Part shown: one piece after another, positions 55,781 to 64,000 of the stretch
How positions within the stretch are numbered: position 1 is the first letter of the stretch
Layout of the letters: each line of letters begins with the position of its first letter
Assembly: GCF_001429725.1 (NCBI RefSeq)
Contig: NZ_LMHV01000043.1
Coordinates: 282,288-346,287, forward strand
Direction of reading: 5' to 3'
From: Rhizobium sp. Root708
GTDB taxonomy: Bacteria > Pseudomonadota > Alphaproteobacteria > Rhizobiales > Rhizobiaceae
Length of the DNA: 64,000 bases
Notes under the pieces: model-generated
What the model was told of the DNA's origin: nothing
Databases searched by the model: none
The model's input: only the letters and a program-made list of their open reading frames with translations
Translations under genes and position numbers: made by a program

Positions 55781-58693
55781 TTACGCCCGCTTCGTCAGCG
55801 GAAAGCGTTCCTTCAGCAGGCGCAGCACGGATTCGGCTGCCATCGGCGGGCCGAAGAGATAGCTCTGGCCGAAGGTGCATCCCATCTTCGCGAGTTCGAT
55901 CGCGTCCTCGTTCGACTCGATCCCTTCCGCGACCACCTTCATCTCGAGTTCGCGGGCCATGGCGATGACGGAGCGCAGCACCGTCGCCTTCCGGTCGCTG
56001 GTGTCGCAGACGAGGGTCTTGTCGAGCTTGACGGTATCGAACGGGAAACGCGTCAGATAGGACAGCGAGGAATATCCGGTGCCGAAATCGTCGAGGGCGA
56101 GACCGAGGCCGATTTCCTTCAGTTTTTCCAGAACGAGGCGGGCCTGTTCCGGGTTTTCCATCACCATCGTTTCGGTCAGCTCGAGCTTCAACCGCGAAGG
56201 CTCGCAATGCGTCTTGGCAAGCACCGAGCGCACATCTTCGTAGAGATCGTTGTTCAGAAGCTGGGCGCTCGAGAGGTTGATCGAGACGAATATCGGCAGT
56301 TCGCCGGTCTGGTTTTCCCAGGCCATCAGATCGTTCGTTGCCTGCTCCAGCGCGAAGAGGCCGAGCATGTTGATGATGTCGGAGGCCTCGGCGATCGGGA
56401 TGAACTCGGATGGCGGAATGCTGCCGCGCTTCGGATGTTCCCAGCGCATCAGCGCTTCGAAGCCGGCGATCTCGACATCCTCCAGCCCGGCGATCGGCTG
56501 GTAGACCATCGAGAGCTCCTTGCGCTCGAGCGCGCGACGCAGGTCCGTTTCGAGCTGCAGCCGGTCGGCGCCGAAGTCGCGGAACGCCGGCTGGAAGGGC
56601 TCGACGCGATTGCCCCCCGCGCGCTTGGCGCGATACATCGCCAGTTCGGCGTCGCTGAGCATGCTTGCGGCATTCTCCTGCTGGTCGACGAAGGAGGCGA
56701 GGCCGATCGAGGCGGTCAGGATGATTTCGCGGTTGGCGAAGTTGATCGGCACCATGATCGCCTTGCTGATCGCATCTGCGAAGTCCGCGATCTTCGCTGG
56801 GTCGCGCTCCGAGGCGAGGATAAGGCCGAACTGATCGCCCGACAGTCGCGCAAGCGTGTCCTGCGGCTTCAGCAGTCGGCGGAGCCGCCGCGTCAGCGCG
56901 ATCAGAATATTGTCGCCGGCCGCGATGCCGAGCGCATCGTTGACCATCTTGTAGCGGTCGATGTCGATGACCATGACGGTTGGGCGCAGCGTTTCGCCAC
57001 CGGGTGCCAGTGCCAGGATAGCCTGCAGCCGGTCGACGAAAAGCTGCCGGTTCGGCAGGCCCGTCAGATTGTCGTGCAGGGCGTCCTGCAGCAGCCTGTC
57101 CATCGAGTTCTTCTGTTCGGTCACGTCGACGACGGTGCCGACGCAACGGATGACTTCGCCGTTCGATCCAAGGACAGGCCGGGCGCGGATCAGCAGCCAG
57201 TGGAAATGGCCGTCCTCGGCGCGAATCCGGAACTCGTGATTGAGCCGTCCGCGGCGGTGTTCGAGCAGGACGTCGAGCGTTGCGCGGAAGCGGTCGCGAT
57301 CGTCGGGATGAAGGCGCGGCAACCAGTTGCGCGCAGCGCCGTGCATCGTTCCCGGCGCAAGGCCGAGCTTCATCGAGACATCAGGGATCGTGACGACACG
57401 GTCGCGTGCCACATCCCAGTCCCACACCATGTCGCCGGAGCCGGTCAGAGCCAGCGACTGCCGCTCGAGGTCGGAGAAAAGGCCTTGCTGGAAGGCGCCA
57501 CCGGCGAAAGCATGCTGCATGACGGTGAAGCCGATCAGCAGGACGATCAGCACCAGACCGCCGCCAAGCGCCGGCTGGATGATGTCGTTGTCAAGTCGTC
57601 CGGTGATGGTCAGCCAAGCGCCAAAGATCCAGACAAGGATCAGTGCCCATGCCGGCACCAGCAGAATGGCGCGGTCGTAGCGGTTAAGGCCGAGGTAGAC
57701 GATCAGCAGAAGCCCCATCGTCGCCGTCAGCGCAAAGGAAAGCCGCGCGATGCCGGCCGCGATCGAAGGGTCGTAAATAGCAACCCCGAAGAGCAGCGCC
57801 AGGCCGAGCACCCAGGCGAGTGTCAGATAGCCAAGATGCGTGTGCCATCGGTTCAGGTTGAGATAGGTGAAGAGGAAGATGACGAAGCTCGAGGCGAGCG
57901 CCACTTCCGCGCAGGCGCGCCATATTCGCTGGTCGCCGGACGCGATGCTGACCAGCTTGCCGAGGAAGCCGAAGTCGACGCAGATATAGCCGAGCACCGC
58001 CCAGGCGAGTGCCGCCGTCGCCGGCAGCATCGAGGTTCCCTTGACGACGAACAGGATCGTCAGGAACACGGCTAACAGGCCGGCGATGCCGAGCACGATG
58101 CCGCGATAGAGCGTGAAGGCGTTGATCGTGTCCTTGTAGGCGTCGGGTTCCCACAGATAAATCTGCGGCAGCTCAGGCGTCGAAAGCTCCGCGACGAAGG
58201 TGATGACGGCGCCCGGGTTAAGGGTGATGCGGAAGACATCGGCCTCGTCGCTCGGCTGCCGATCGAGCGCGAAGCCTTCGCTCGGCGTGATCGCGATGAT
58301 GCGCTGCGAGCCGAGATCCGGCCAGAAAAGCTTTGAATTCACCAGGCGGAAGTGCGGCGCGACGATGACGCGCTCGAGCTGTTCGTCGGAGACGTTGGCA
58401 AGCGCGAAAACGGCCCAATCGCCCTGGTGGTTATCGGAGCTGGCACGTACCTCAATACGGCGACGAATACCGTCGGCTCCGGCCGCGGTCGAAACCTGGA
58501 ACGCTTCTCCCTGGTTTGCATAGATTTCGGTTGTGGCCGTCAGGTCGAGCGCGGTGTCGTCTCGAGAAATCTTGACCGGTTCGGCTGCCTGGACATGACC
58601 TGCAGATAGCATGAAGGCTGACAGCAAGAGAGCTGCGATCACCGCGATGAAGCGTCCGGCCGGTGATGATAGCAGCATGCGATAGTTAGTCAT
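55781..58693 (-). CDS. 7TM sensor-PAS-degenerate GGDEF-EAL protein
   Basis: The 970-residue protein has a signal helix, an extracytoplasmic domain (about 37-185, 7TMR-DISM-like), about seven or eight membrane helices (about 195-405), a PAS domain (about 420-545), GGDEF (about 550-705) and EAL (about 715-965). The cyclase motif reads LARLSGDQFGLIL, i.e. SGDQF in place of GGDEF, so cyclase activity is unlikely. The EAL part keeps FEALMRWEHP, ELTETMV, LDDFGTGYSSL, KLDK and AEGIE. A phosphodiesterase controlled by its degenerate GGDEF is the likely behaviour. It overlaps the rimJ-like gene stop by four bases. Confidence 0.93.
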   Translation of the reverse strand: MTNYRMLLSSPAGRFIAVIAALLLSAFMLSAGHVQAAEPVKISRDDTALDLTATTEIYANQGEAFQVSTAAGADGIRRRIEVRASSDNHQGDWAVFALANVSDEQLERVIVAPHFRLVNSKLFWPDLGSQRIIAITPSEGFALDRQPSDEADVFRITLNPGAVITFVAELSTPELPQIYLWEPDAYKDTINAFTLYRGIVLGIAGLLAVFLTILFVVKGTSMLPATAALAWAVLGYICVDFGFLGKLVSIASGDQRIWRACAEVALASSFVIFLFTYLNLNRWHTHLGYLTLAWVLGLALLFGVAIYDPSIAAGIARLSFALTATMGLLLIVYLGLNRYDRAILLVPAWALILVWIFGAWLTITGRLDNDIIQPALGGGLVLIVLLIGFTVMQHAFAGGAFQQGLFSDLERQSLALTGSGDMVWDWDVARDRVVTIPDVSMKLGLAPGTMHGAARNWLPRLHPDDRDRFRATLDVLLEHRRGRLNHEFRIRAEDGHFHWLLIRARPVLGSNGEVIRCVGTVVDVTEQKNSMDRLLQDALHDNLTGLPNRQLFVDRLQAILALAPGGETLRPTVMVIDIDRYKMVNDALGIAAGDNILIALTRRLRRLLKPQDTLARLSGDQFGLILASERDPAKIADFADAISKAIMVPINFANREIILTASIGLASFVDQQENAASMLSDAELAMYRAKRAGGNRVEPFQPAFRDFGADRLQLETDLRRALERKELSMVYQPIAGLEDVEIAGFEALMRWEHPKRGSIPPSEFIPIAEASDIINMLGLFALEQATNDLMAWENQTGELPIFVSINLSSAQLLNNDLYEDVRSVLAKTHCEPSRLKLELTETMVMENPEQARLVLEKLKEIGLGLALDDFGTGYSSLSYLTRFPFDTVKLDKTLVCDTSDRKATVLRSVIAMARELEMKVVAEGIESNEDAIELAKMGCTFGQSYLFGPPMAAESVLRLLKERFPLTKRA

Positions 58694-59304
58694 CGGCTGT
58701 CGGTTATCCTGCCTTTATCCGTGTCGGTGGCGAGCAGTGAGAACATCACATGGTCATGCCACTGACCGTTGATTTTCAAGTATCCGCGCAGATAGCCTTC
58801 CCGCTGAAACCCGGCTTTTTCAAGCAGGCGGATGCTCCGAGCATTGTCTGGAATACAGGCTGCTTCGATACGGTGCAACTCAAGCGCTGCGAAGATATAG
58901 GGTATAACCAAGCGAAGTGCGGCGAACATATGGCCCTGGCCGGCGTGGGCCTCGCCCATCCAGTAGCCGATCATGCAGCTTTGGGCGGCGCCTCGGCGGA
59001 TATAGCCGATCGTGATGCCGCCAAGCAGCGTCATGTTTTCCTTGTGAAACAGGAAGAGCGGGATCGCCAGCCCGGAGGCATATTCCTGCTTGCCGCGGAT
59101 GACGCGGGCGCGGTAGGCGCCCTCCGTCAGTTCGTCGCGACGCCATGTCGGTTCCCAGGGCTCGAGAAACTGCCGGCTCGCCGCCCGCAGCTTGTGCCAC
59201 TGGTTGAAATCCTGGTAGCGCGGCAGACGAAGCACATAATGCTCGTTCTCAAGCTCTACCGAATCCGGCTGCCGCGACAGGAACCGAAAAACCGATTTTG
59301 GCAT
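58690..59304 (-). CDS. RimJ/RimL-type GNAT N-acetyltransferase
   Basis: A 204-residue acetyltransferase with the RimJ-like order of motifs: YVLRLPRYQDFNQWHKLR, IGYWMGEAHAGQGHMFAALR (acetyl-CoA loop GQGHM), RIEAACIPDNARSIRLLEKAGF and REGYLRGYLKINGQWHDHVMFSLL. It may acetylate a ribosomal-protein N-terminus or another amine. It lies 28 bases after the M16 peptidase gene and is coupled to the next GGDEF-EAL gene by an ATGA overlap. Confidence 0.9.
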   Translation of the reverse strand: MPKSVFRFLSRQPDSVELENEHYVLRLPRYQDFNQWHKLRAASRQFLEPWEPTWRRDELTEGAYRARVIRGKQEYASGLAIPLFLFHKENMTLLGGITIGYIRRGAAQSCMIGYWMGEAHAGQGHMFAALRLVIPYIFAALELHRIEAACIPDNARSIRLLEKAGFQREGYLRGYLKINGQWHDHVMFSLLATDTDKGRITDSR

Positions 59305-59332
59305 CGATCACTCCCGGCAGGGTGGATTTGGA

Positions 59333-60631
59333 TCAGACGAGAGCCTGCTTGCTATGCGGGGCGGGCGAGGAGAGCGACGCGGCGATGTCTTCCATCGGCG
59401 CAAGATGCTCCAGCGGGCCGATGGCGGAGAGTGTCGGCACGGTGTCGAAGAACAGCCGTCCGGCAAGATCCGTCAGCCGTTCTACCGTGATGCCTTCCAG
59501 CCGTTCCATCATCTCCGGGTTGGAGATCGGGCGGCCGTAGAGCATCATCTGCCGTGCGATTTGTCCTGCGCGGGCAGCCGGGCTTTCCTGGCCCATCAGC
59601 AGCTGCGCACGGATCTGGGCGCGGGCGCGCTCGATTTCCTTCTGCTCGATCTTCGCCGCCGACTTGTGCAGCTCATCGATGATGACGGGAACGAGTTCCG
59701 GCAGGTTCTCGCCGCCGGTGGCGGCATGAATGCCGAAGATGCCGGTGTCGGAGAAGCCCCAATGAAAGGCATAGATCGAGTAGCAAAGGCCGCGGATCTC
59801 GCGGACTTCCTGGAACAGGCGGGACGACATGCCGCCACCGAGGATGTTGGCGAGAATCTGCGAACAGTAGAAGTCGCGGGCGTGATAGGCCTTGCCCTCG
59901 AAGCCGAGGAGGATCTGCGCATCCATCAGGTCGCGCGTCTCGCGGATGTTGCCACCGATGTACTTGGCCGGCTCCATGACCGGGGTTGCCGATGGCGCGG
60001 TCGGAAGGCTCGCGAAGCGGTCCTCGACCATGCGGACGAACTCGTCGTGCTGGACGGCGCCGGTGGCGACGATGAACATCCGATCCGTCGTGTAGTTGCG
60101 GCTGAGATAGGCGCGAATCTGCGGAGGCGTGAAGGAAACCACGGTTTCAGGCGTGCCGAGAATCGGCCGCCCGAGCGTCTGGTCGCGATAGGCGGTCTCT
60201 GAAAACTTGTCGAAAACGACATCGTCGGGCGTGTCGCTAGCGGCGTTGATTTCCTGCAGGATGACCTGCTTTTCACGCTCGAGTTCTTCCTCCTCGAACG
60301 CCGACTCCGTCAGGATGTCGGCCAGGATGTCGACGGCCAGCGGCACGTGATCCTTGAGAACGCGGGCATAGTAGGACGTCGTCTCGGTCGACGTCGCGGC
60401 GTTCACTTCGCCGCCGACGTCTTCGATCTCCTCGGCGATCTCGCGTGCCGTGCGGCGTGCCGTCCCCTTGAAAGCCATGTGTTCGAGCAGGTGGGCGATG
60501 CCATGCTCGTCTTGCGTCTCGTTGCGCGACCCCGATTTGATCCAAACTCCGAGCGCAACACTTTCCAGATGCGGCATCGTTTGTGTGACTACTGTCAGCC
60601 CGGATTTGAGCCGGGTGCACTCAACTGTCAT
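59333..60631 (-). CDS. M16 family zinc peptidase (processing-peptidase-like)
   Basis: A 432-residue peptidase with the inverted zinc motif HLLEHMAFKGT (HxxEH), the distal glutamate in EVNAATSTETTSYYARV, and the second, inactive-like half from about 220. It resembles the beta subunit of mitochondrial processing peptidase, as often in Rickettsiales and Rhizobiales. The substrate is unknown. It begins at ATG 60631, 26 bases after thrC, and is followed closely by the rimJ-like gene. Confidence 0.93.
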   Translation of the reverse strand: MTVECTRLKSGLTVVTQTMPHLESVALGVWIKSGSRNETQDEHGIAHLLEHMAFKGTARRTAREIAEEIEDVGGEVNAATSTETTSYYARVLKDHVPLAVDILADILTESAFEEEELEREKQVILQEINAASDTPDDVVFDKFSETAYRDQTLGRPILGTPETVVSFTPPQIRAYLSRNYTTDRMFIVATGAVQHDEFVRMVEDRFASLPTAPSATPVMEPAKYIGGNIRETRDLMDAQILLGFEGKAYHARDFYCSQILANILGGGMSSRLFQEVREIRGLCYSIYAFHWGFSDTGIFGIHAATGGENLPELVPVIIDELHKSAAKIEQKEIERARAQIRAQLLMGQESPAARAGQIARQMMLYGRPISNPEMMERLEGITVERLTDLAGRLFFDTVPTLSAIGPLEHLAPMEDIAASLSSPAPHSKQALV

Positions 60632-60657
60632 TGGCTATCTTTCTGCGCCTGCATCAC

Positions 60658-62058
60658 TTAGGCCCGGACATGCTCGCCAATGAAGGTTTCAATGGCTTTG
60701 AGCTCAGGCTTAACGATCTGAAAGCGCTCCTCCTTGTGCATAAGATCAGCAAGCCACGTCGGAAGCGCGGGGTCAATACCGGATGCCGATTTTACGGCGG
60801 CCGGGAATTTGGCGGGGTGCGCCGTCGCGAGCGTCACCATCGGCGTGTTGGGCTTTTCGTGCTTTGCCGCAACGAAAACGCCGATCGCCGAATGCGGATC
60901 GAGCAGGTAGCCGGTTTCGGCAAAGGTCTTCTTGATCGTCTGCGCGACCTGCTTCTCGCTGGTGCGGCCGGCACGGAAGTCCTTCTTGATAAAGGCCAGA
61001 GCCTCCTTCGAGATCTCGAAACCGCTCGACTGCTTCAGGCTGTCCATCGCCGCGCGAACCTTCGATGCGTCGCGATCATAGGCCTCGAACAGCAGTCGTT
61101 CGAAGTTCGAGGAAATCTGGATATCCATCGACGGCGACGTCGTGGCCTTGACGGACTTCATCTCGTAACGGCCGGTCTTCAGGGTCCGGTCGAGGATGTC
61201 GTTCTCGTTGGTGGCGACGACGAGCTTGCCGATCGGCAGGCCCATGCGCTTTGCGCAATAACCGGCGAAAATGTCGCCGAAATTGCCCGTCGGTACGGTA
61301 AACGAAATCTTGCGGTCCGGGCCGCCGAGCGCGATCGCCGTCGTGAAGTAATAGACGATCTGCGCCATGATACGGGCCCAGTTGATCGAGTTGACGCCGG
61401 AGAGGCGGACGCGATCGCGGAACGACGCGTCGTTGAACATCGCTTTGACGAGGTTCTGGCAGTCGTCGAAATTGCCTTCGACGGCAAGCGCGTGAACGTT
61501 GGCGGCGGTGGACGTCGTCATCTGGCGCTGTTGCACCGGCGAGACCTTGCCGTGCGGGAAGAGGATGAAAATATCGGTGCGTTCGCGACCGGCAAAGGCG
61601 TCGATCGCCGCGCCGCCGGTGTCGCCCGAGGTTGCGCCGACGATCGTTGCCCGTTCGCCGCGCTTTTCCAGCGCATAATCCATGAGGCGCGCAAGCAGCT
61701 GCATCGCGACATCCTTGAACGCCAGCGTCGTGCCGTGGAACAGTTCCATCACGAAGCTGTTCGGGCCGGTCTGCACGAGCGGGGCAATCGCTGGATGGCG
61801 GAAAGTGCCGTAAGCCTCATCGATCATCGAGCGGAACGTGTCGTCCGGAATTTCGCCGTTGGTAAAGGGCGACAGGATCGCAAAGGCGATATCCTGATAG
61901 CTCTTGCCGCGAAGTGCGCGGATCTCTTTCTTCGAGAAGTGCGGCCATTTGCGCGGCACATACAGGCCGCCATCGCGCGCCAGACCCGTCAGCAATGCAT
62001 CGCAGAAACCGAGGGAAGGGGCTTCGCCGCGGGTCGAGATATAATCCACTGTCGTCAT
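60658..62058 (-). CDS. thrC: Threonine synthase
   Basis: PLP enzyme that converts O-phosphohomoserine to threonine; its substrate comes from ThrB at 40458. The 466-residue protein is the long bacterial type: YISTRGEAPSLGFCDALLTGLARDGGLYVP at the start, the PLP lysine in FHGTTLAFKDVAMQLL, GATSGDTGGAA and FTVPTGNFGDIFAGYCAKRMG. The ATG at 62058 gives the canonical MTTVDYIST; the open frame reaches 62214 but without family similarity. It heads a likely operon with the M16 peptidase, rimJ-like and GGDEF-EAL genes. Confidence 0.96.
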   Translation of the reverse strand: MTTVDYISTRGEAPSLGFCDALLTGLARDGGLYVPRKWPHFSKKEIRALRGKSYQDIAFAILSPFTNGEIPDDTFRSMIDEAYGTFRHPAIAPLVQTGPNSFVMELFHGTTLAFKDVAMQLLARLMDYALEKRGERATIVGATSGDTGGAAIDAFAGRERTDIFILFPHGKVSPVQQRQMTTSTAANVHALAVEGNFDDCQNLVKAMFNDASFRDRVRLSGVNSINWARIMAQIVYYFTTAIALGGPDRKISFTVPTGNFGDIFAGYCAKRMGLPIGKLVVATNENDILDRTLKTGRYEMKSVKATTSPSMDIQISSNFERLLFEAYDRDASKVRAAMDSLKQSSGFEISKEALAFIKKDFRAGRTSEKQVAQTIKKTFAETGYLLDPHSAIGVFVAAKHEKPNTPMVTLATAHPAKFPAAVKSASGIDPALPTWLADLMHKEERFQIVKPELKAIETFIGEHVRA

Positions 62059-62288
62059 CCTTGATGTGCCGGCCGGAGAAAATCCGGGTTTGCAGGAAAG
62101 TATGCCTCGCGCCCCATCTCGCTTATTTTGCCGGCTGCCGCCCGCCATCCCGAAATGTGCATCAAAACGGTTCTTACCCAATCGATTTTTGTTTGCGCCG
62201 CTGATATAGACCATCGCAAACTGTCACGAAAGGCCCGGTTTCAAAGTCATGGGCCTGCCAGAAACTTTGTGAAGAGGGTGGAATAATC

Positions 62289-62924
62289 GTGCTTGGCAAG
62301 GTCTCGCGTCTCATCGTTTCCGTATCTGTTGCCGCAGTCCTGGCAGGTTGCAATTCGCTTGGAACGGGCGGGGACACCAAGGCCGCGGCTTCTTCCGGAA
62401 GCGCGCAGGTCATGCCGATGGCCCCGGCCAATCCGTCATCGAACGATCCGTCCATCGGAACGGCAACGACGGCTTCCGGCGCTACGGCTCAAGTGGTTCA
62501 GGGCGCTTGCCCGCAGATATTCATGAAGGACGCCGATGCGGTTTACCGCACCTACGCCGGCGGCGCGAAGACGGGCGATGCGCAGAAGCTCGCCTATCAG
62601 GCTTCGATCGGCGACTATACCCGCCAGTGCACCTTGAACGAGAGCAACCTCAACATGACCGTGGTTGCGCAGCTCCGCGTTCTGGCAGGGCCTGCCGGCA
62701 CCGGCGGCAAGATCAACCTGCCGGTTCGAATCACGGTTCTCGACGGCGAAGACACGCTCTATTCAGAGGTCACCAACTTCCCTGCCGAAGTCTCGGCGGG
62801 TGCCGCGACGCAGGTCCTTTTCCGCAAGGACGGCATCAAGATGCCGGTCGGTTCGGGCGCGCTGGTGCGCGTCAATATCGGCTTTGACCAGGGCGCTCCG
62901 AAGGGCGTGAAGAAAAAGAAGTAA
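62289..62924 (+). CDS. Conserved rhizobial lipoprotein
   Basis: A 211-residue protein with a lipobox (VLAGC, cysteine near 21), a low-complexity Ala/Ser/Gly/Pro region (about 25-70), then a compact domain with cysteines in GACPQIFM and TRQCTLNESNLNM, and a beta-rich end INLPVRITVLDGED. Function is unknown. The start is GTG at 62289. A Lys-rich tail KKKK ends it. It is divergent from thrC. Confidence 0.8.
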   Translation: MLGKVSRLIVSVSVAAVLAGCNSLGTGGDTKAAASSGSAQVMPMAPANPSSNDPSIGTATTASGATAQVVQGACPQIFMKDADAVYRTYAGGAKTGDAQKLAYQASIGDYTRQCTLNESNLNMTVVAQLRVLAGPAGTGGKINLPVRITVLDGEDTLYSEVTNFPAEVSAGAATQVLFRKDGIKMPVGSGALVRVNIGFDQGAPKGVKKKK

Positions 62925-62958
62925 TCCTTCTGCCTCTTCTTTCCTGTGGTCTTGCGCC

Positions 62959-63912
62959 ATGCGTGTTCAATTGCGGACGCGGAGACTAAACGGCTTGAAA
63001 GTCGGGATCGTTCTTAACGCTGTATCGGGACGTGGCAAGGCAGGCCCGTGGCCGGCCATCCGCCGTGCCTTCGCCGCGCGAGGCGACGAGCTCGACATTC
63101 GCGAAACCACGGGATCGGGGGATGCCGAGCGGCTTGGCAAGGCGCTGGCCGGCGATGGATCCGATCTGGTGCTTGCCGTCGGCGGCGACGGGACGATCGG
63201 CGAAACGCTTGGCGGCGTGTTGAAATCCGCTCGCCCGGAGACGCCGTTCTCGTTCATCGCTACCGGAACGGGATGCGATTTTGCCCGCAATTTCCCAGAG
63301 GTCCGCAATCCCGATCATGTCGTGGAGAAGTTACGATCCGCAAGTGTCCGCAGGATCGACGCCGGTCTGCTGACATGTGATGACGGCGACGGCGACGCGG
63401 TCCGACGGCATTTCGCCAATATCGCAAGCTTCGGCGTCTCCGGCCGCATCGTGCGGGCCGTCAACGCCGCCCGGAAGGGCAGGAGCCTGCCGGGTTCCGT
63501 GGTGTTCTTCTGGCACAGCGTGGCGCAGATCCTTCGCTACCGGCCATGCGAAATCCGCCTGAGGCTGGATGGCGAAGATGTGTTCGAGGGGGCGATCACG
63601 ACGGTCGTGGTTGCAAATGGTGCCTGGTTCGGCGGCGGCATGAAGGTGGCGCCACGGGCCGATGTGGCGGACGGTCTATTCGATGTCGTCATCATCAGGG
63701 CCGCGTCGCGCCTGAAGGTGCTGATGCTGATGAACAGCATCTACAGCGGCGCCCACGTCAGGAGCCAGCTCGTCAGCATGCATCTGGCGCGGTTGGTCGA
63801 GGCGTGGCCGATCGACAAGTCGGCGGCGCTGATCGACAGCGATGGTGAAGCGCCGGGGCAGCTCCCGGCAAGCTTCGAAGTGCTGCCGGGCGCGGTATCG
63901 CTCAGGCTCTGA
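62959..63912 (+). CDS. Diacylglycerol/sphingosine-kinase-like lipid kinase
   Basis: A 317-residue kinase with the DAGK_cat pattern: VGIVLNAVSGRGKA, VLAVGGDGTIGETLGGVL (the GGDGT ATP loop), FSFIATGTGCDFARNF, and the later DGLFDVVIIRA. Relatives phosphorylate diacylglycerol, ceramide or similar lipids (YegS/BmrU group). The start at ATG 62959 is followed by a possible later start at codon 12-14; no strong ribosome site precedes either. It ends next to the convergent HAD gene. Confidence 0.9.
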   Translation: MRVQLRTRRLNGLKVGIVLNAVSGRGKAGPWPAIRRAFAARGDELDIRETTGSGDAERLGKALAGDGSDLVLAVGGDGTIGETLGGVLKSARPETPFSFIATGTGCDFARNFPEVRNPDHVVEKLRSASVRRIDAGLLTCDDGDGDAVRRHFANIASFGVSGRIVRAVNAARKGRSLPGSVVFFWHSVAQILRYRPCEIRLRLDGEDVFEGAITTVVVANGAWFGGGMKVAPRADVADGLFDVVIIRAASRLKVLMLMNSIYSGAHVRSQLVSMHLARLVEAWPIDKSAALIDSDGEAPGQLPASFEVLPGAVSLRL

Positions 63913-64000
63913 TCAGAGAGCGCCTTCCCATTCGGCCAGCGCGGCGACGACGCCTGGCAGGTCGGTCATGCGGGAAATGACAGTCTCGGCTCCAGCATCC
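63913..64000 (-). CDS. Probable HAD-superfamily hydrolase, C-terminal end (cut by window edge)
   Basis: The minus-strand frame is open from the window edge to a TGA at 63913-63915. It reads DAGAETVISRMTDLPGVVAALA and ends EWEGAL. The pattern AGA-x-x-VI-x-x-x-x-x-LP-x-VV is that of the end of phosphoglycolate-phosphatase-like HAD enzymes. Only about 29 residues are visible, so this is an educated identification. Confidence 0.55.
   Translation of the reverse strand, partial: DAGAETVISRMTDLPGVVAALAEWEGAL

Noticed and set aside
56207..58075. 622-codon plus-strand frame opposite the 7TM GGDEF-EAL gene
   Set aside because: Shadow frame; no ribosome site and no domain pattern.

Overview
The window is GC-rich chromosomal DNA of an alphaproteobacterium, most likely a member of the Rhizobiaceae (Rhizobium, Sinorhizobium/Ensifer, Agrobacterium and relatives). 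I infer this from protein families and gene neighbourhoods: xseB-pirin-dxs, tlyA-rlmD, pdxH-lipoprotein-dnaJ-fabI-phosphatase, aroC-ribB, tldD-ialB-ctaCDB-(coxF)-ctaG-ctaE-DUF983-surf1-ispH-thrB-rnhA, and thrC-M16 peptidase-rimJ. A rhizobial-type palindromic intergenic element is also present. No species name can be justified from sequence alone. I found no tRNA, rRNA, CRISPR array, insertion sequence, prophage or recognisable defence cluster. About 60 protein genes are supported.

Layout. 1-6.7 kb: three chemoreceptor genes (the first cut by the window edge), with the rRNA methylation pair tlyA-rlmD on the other strand. 6.7-12 kb: a VOC protein, dxs (isoprenoid precursor), pirin, xseB, a histone-deacetylase-like amidohydrolase and a thioesterase. 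12-15.7 kb: the bioMNY biotin ECF transporter, a YcaQ-type glycosylase homologue and a KTSC-domain protein. 15.8-18.1 kb: aroC-ribB; the ribB product carries a RibA-like domain without the zinc cysteines. 18.2-26 kb: a CHASE-PAS-GGDEF-EAL protein, DUF1344, a phosphatase, fabI, a DnaJ-type chaperone, a lipoprotein and pdxH. 26-31.7 kb: polysaccharide deacetylase, a D,D-carboxypeptidase with SPOR domain, a MazG-like protein behind a hairpin-masked ribosome site, a GNAT, tldD and ialB. 32-39.3 kb: cytochrome aa3 oxidase structural and assembly genes, interrupted on the opposite strand by a chloramphenicol-phosphotransferase-like gene. 39.3-44.7 kb: ispH, thrB, rnhA, a nuclease/phosphatase, and an AEC transporter divergent from a LysR regulator. 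44.7-47.5 kb: a loosely packed pocket of small, less conserved genes. 47.6-52.1 kb: glutathione-independent formaldehyde dehydrogenase, a Dabb protein and a zinc-type ABC transporter behind a Zur-like operator. 52.2-64 kb: peroxiredoxin, a lone DsbD-alpha-like protein, YqgE, CsbD, a zinc-ribbon metallopeptidase, a 7TM GGDEF-EAL protein with a degenerate GGDEF site, rimJ-like, M16 peptidase, thrC, a lipoprotein, a diacylglycerol-kinase-like protein and the end of a HAD hydrolase gene.

The window is mainly housekeeping (respiration, isoprenoids, riboflavin, chorismate, threonine, fatty acids, cofactors), with signalling genes (chemoreceptors, c-di-GMP) set between blocks. I did not find a convincing new multi-gene system. 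The more unusual signals are small and regulatory: a 42-codon membrane ORF between the Zur-like box and the zinc transporter; a perfect hairpin over the ribosome site of the MazG-like gene; a strong unassigned ribosome site and mini-ORF coupled to the dxs start; an orphan DnaB-core ATPase; a phosphotransferase gene inside the oxidase assembly cluster; and cyclase or cyclohydrolase domains whose key residues are lost. All calls rest on reading the sequence and on memory of protein families; no database search was possible.
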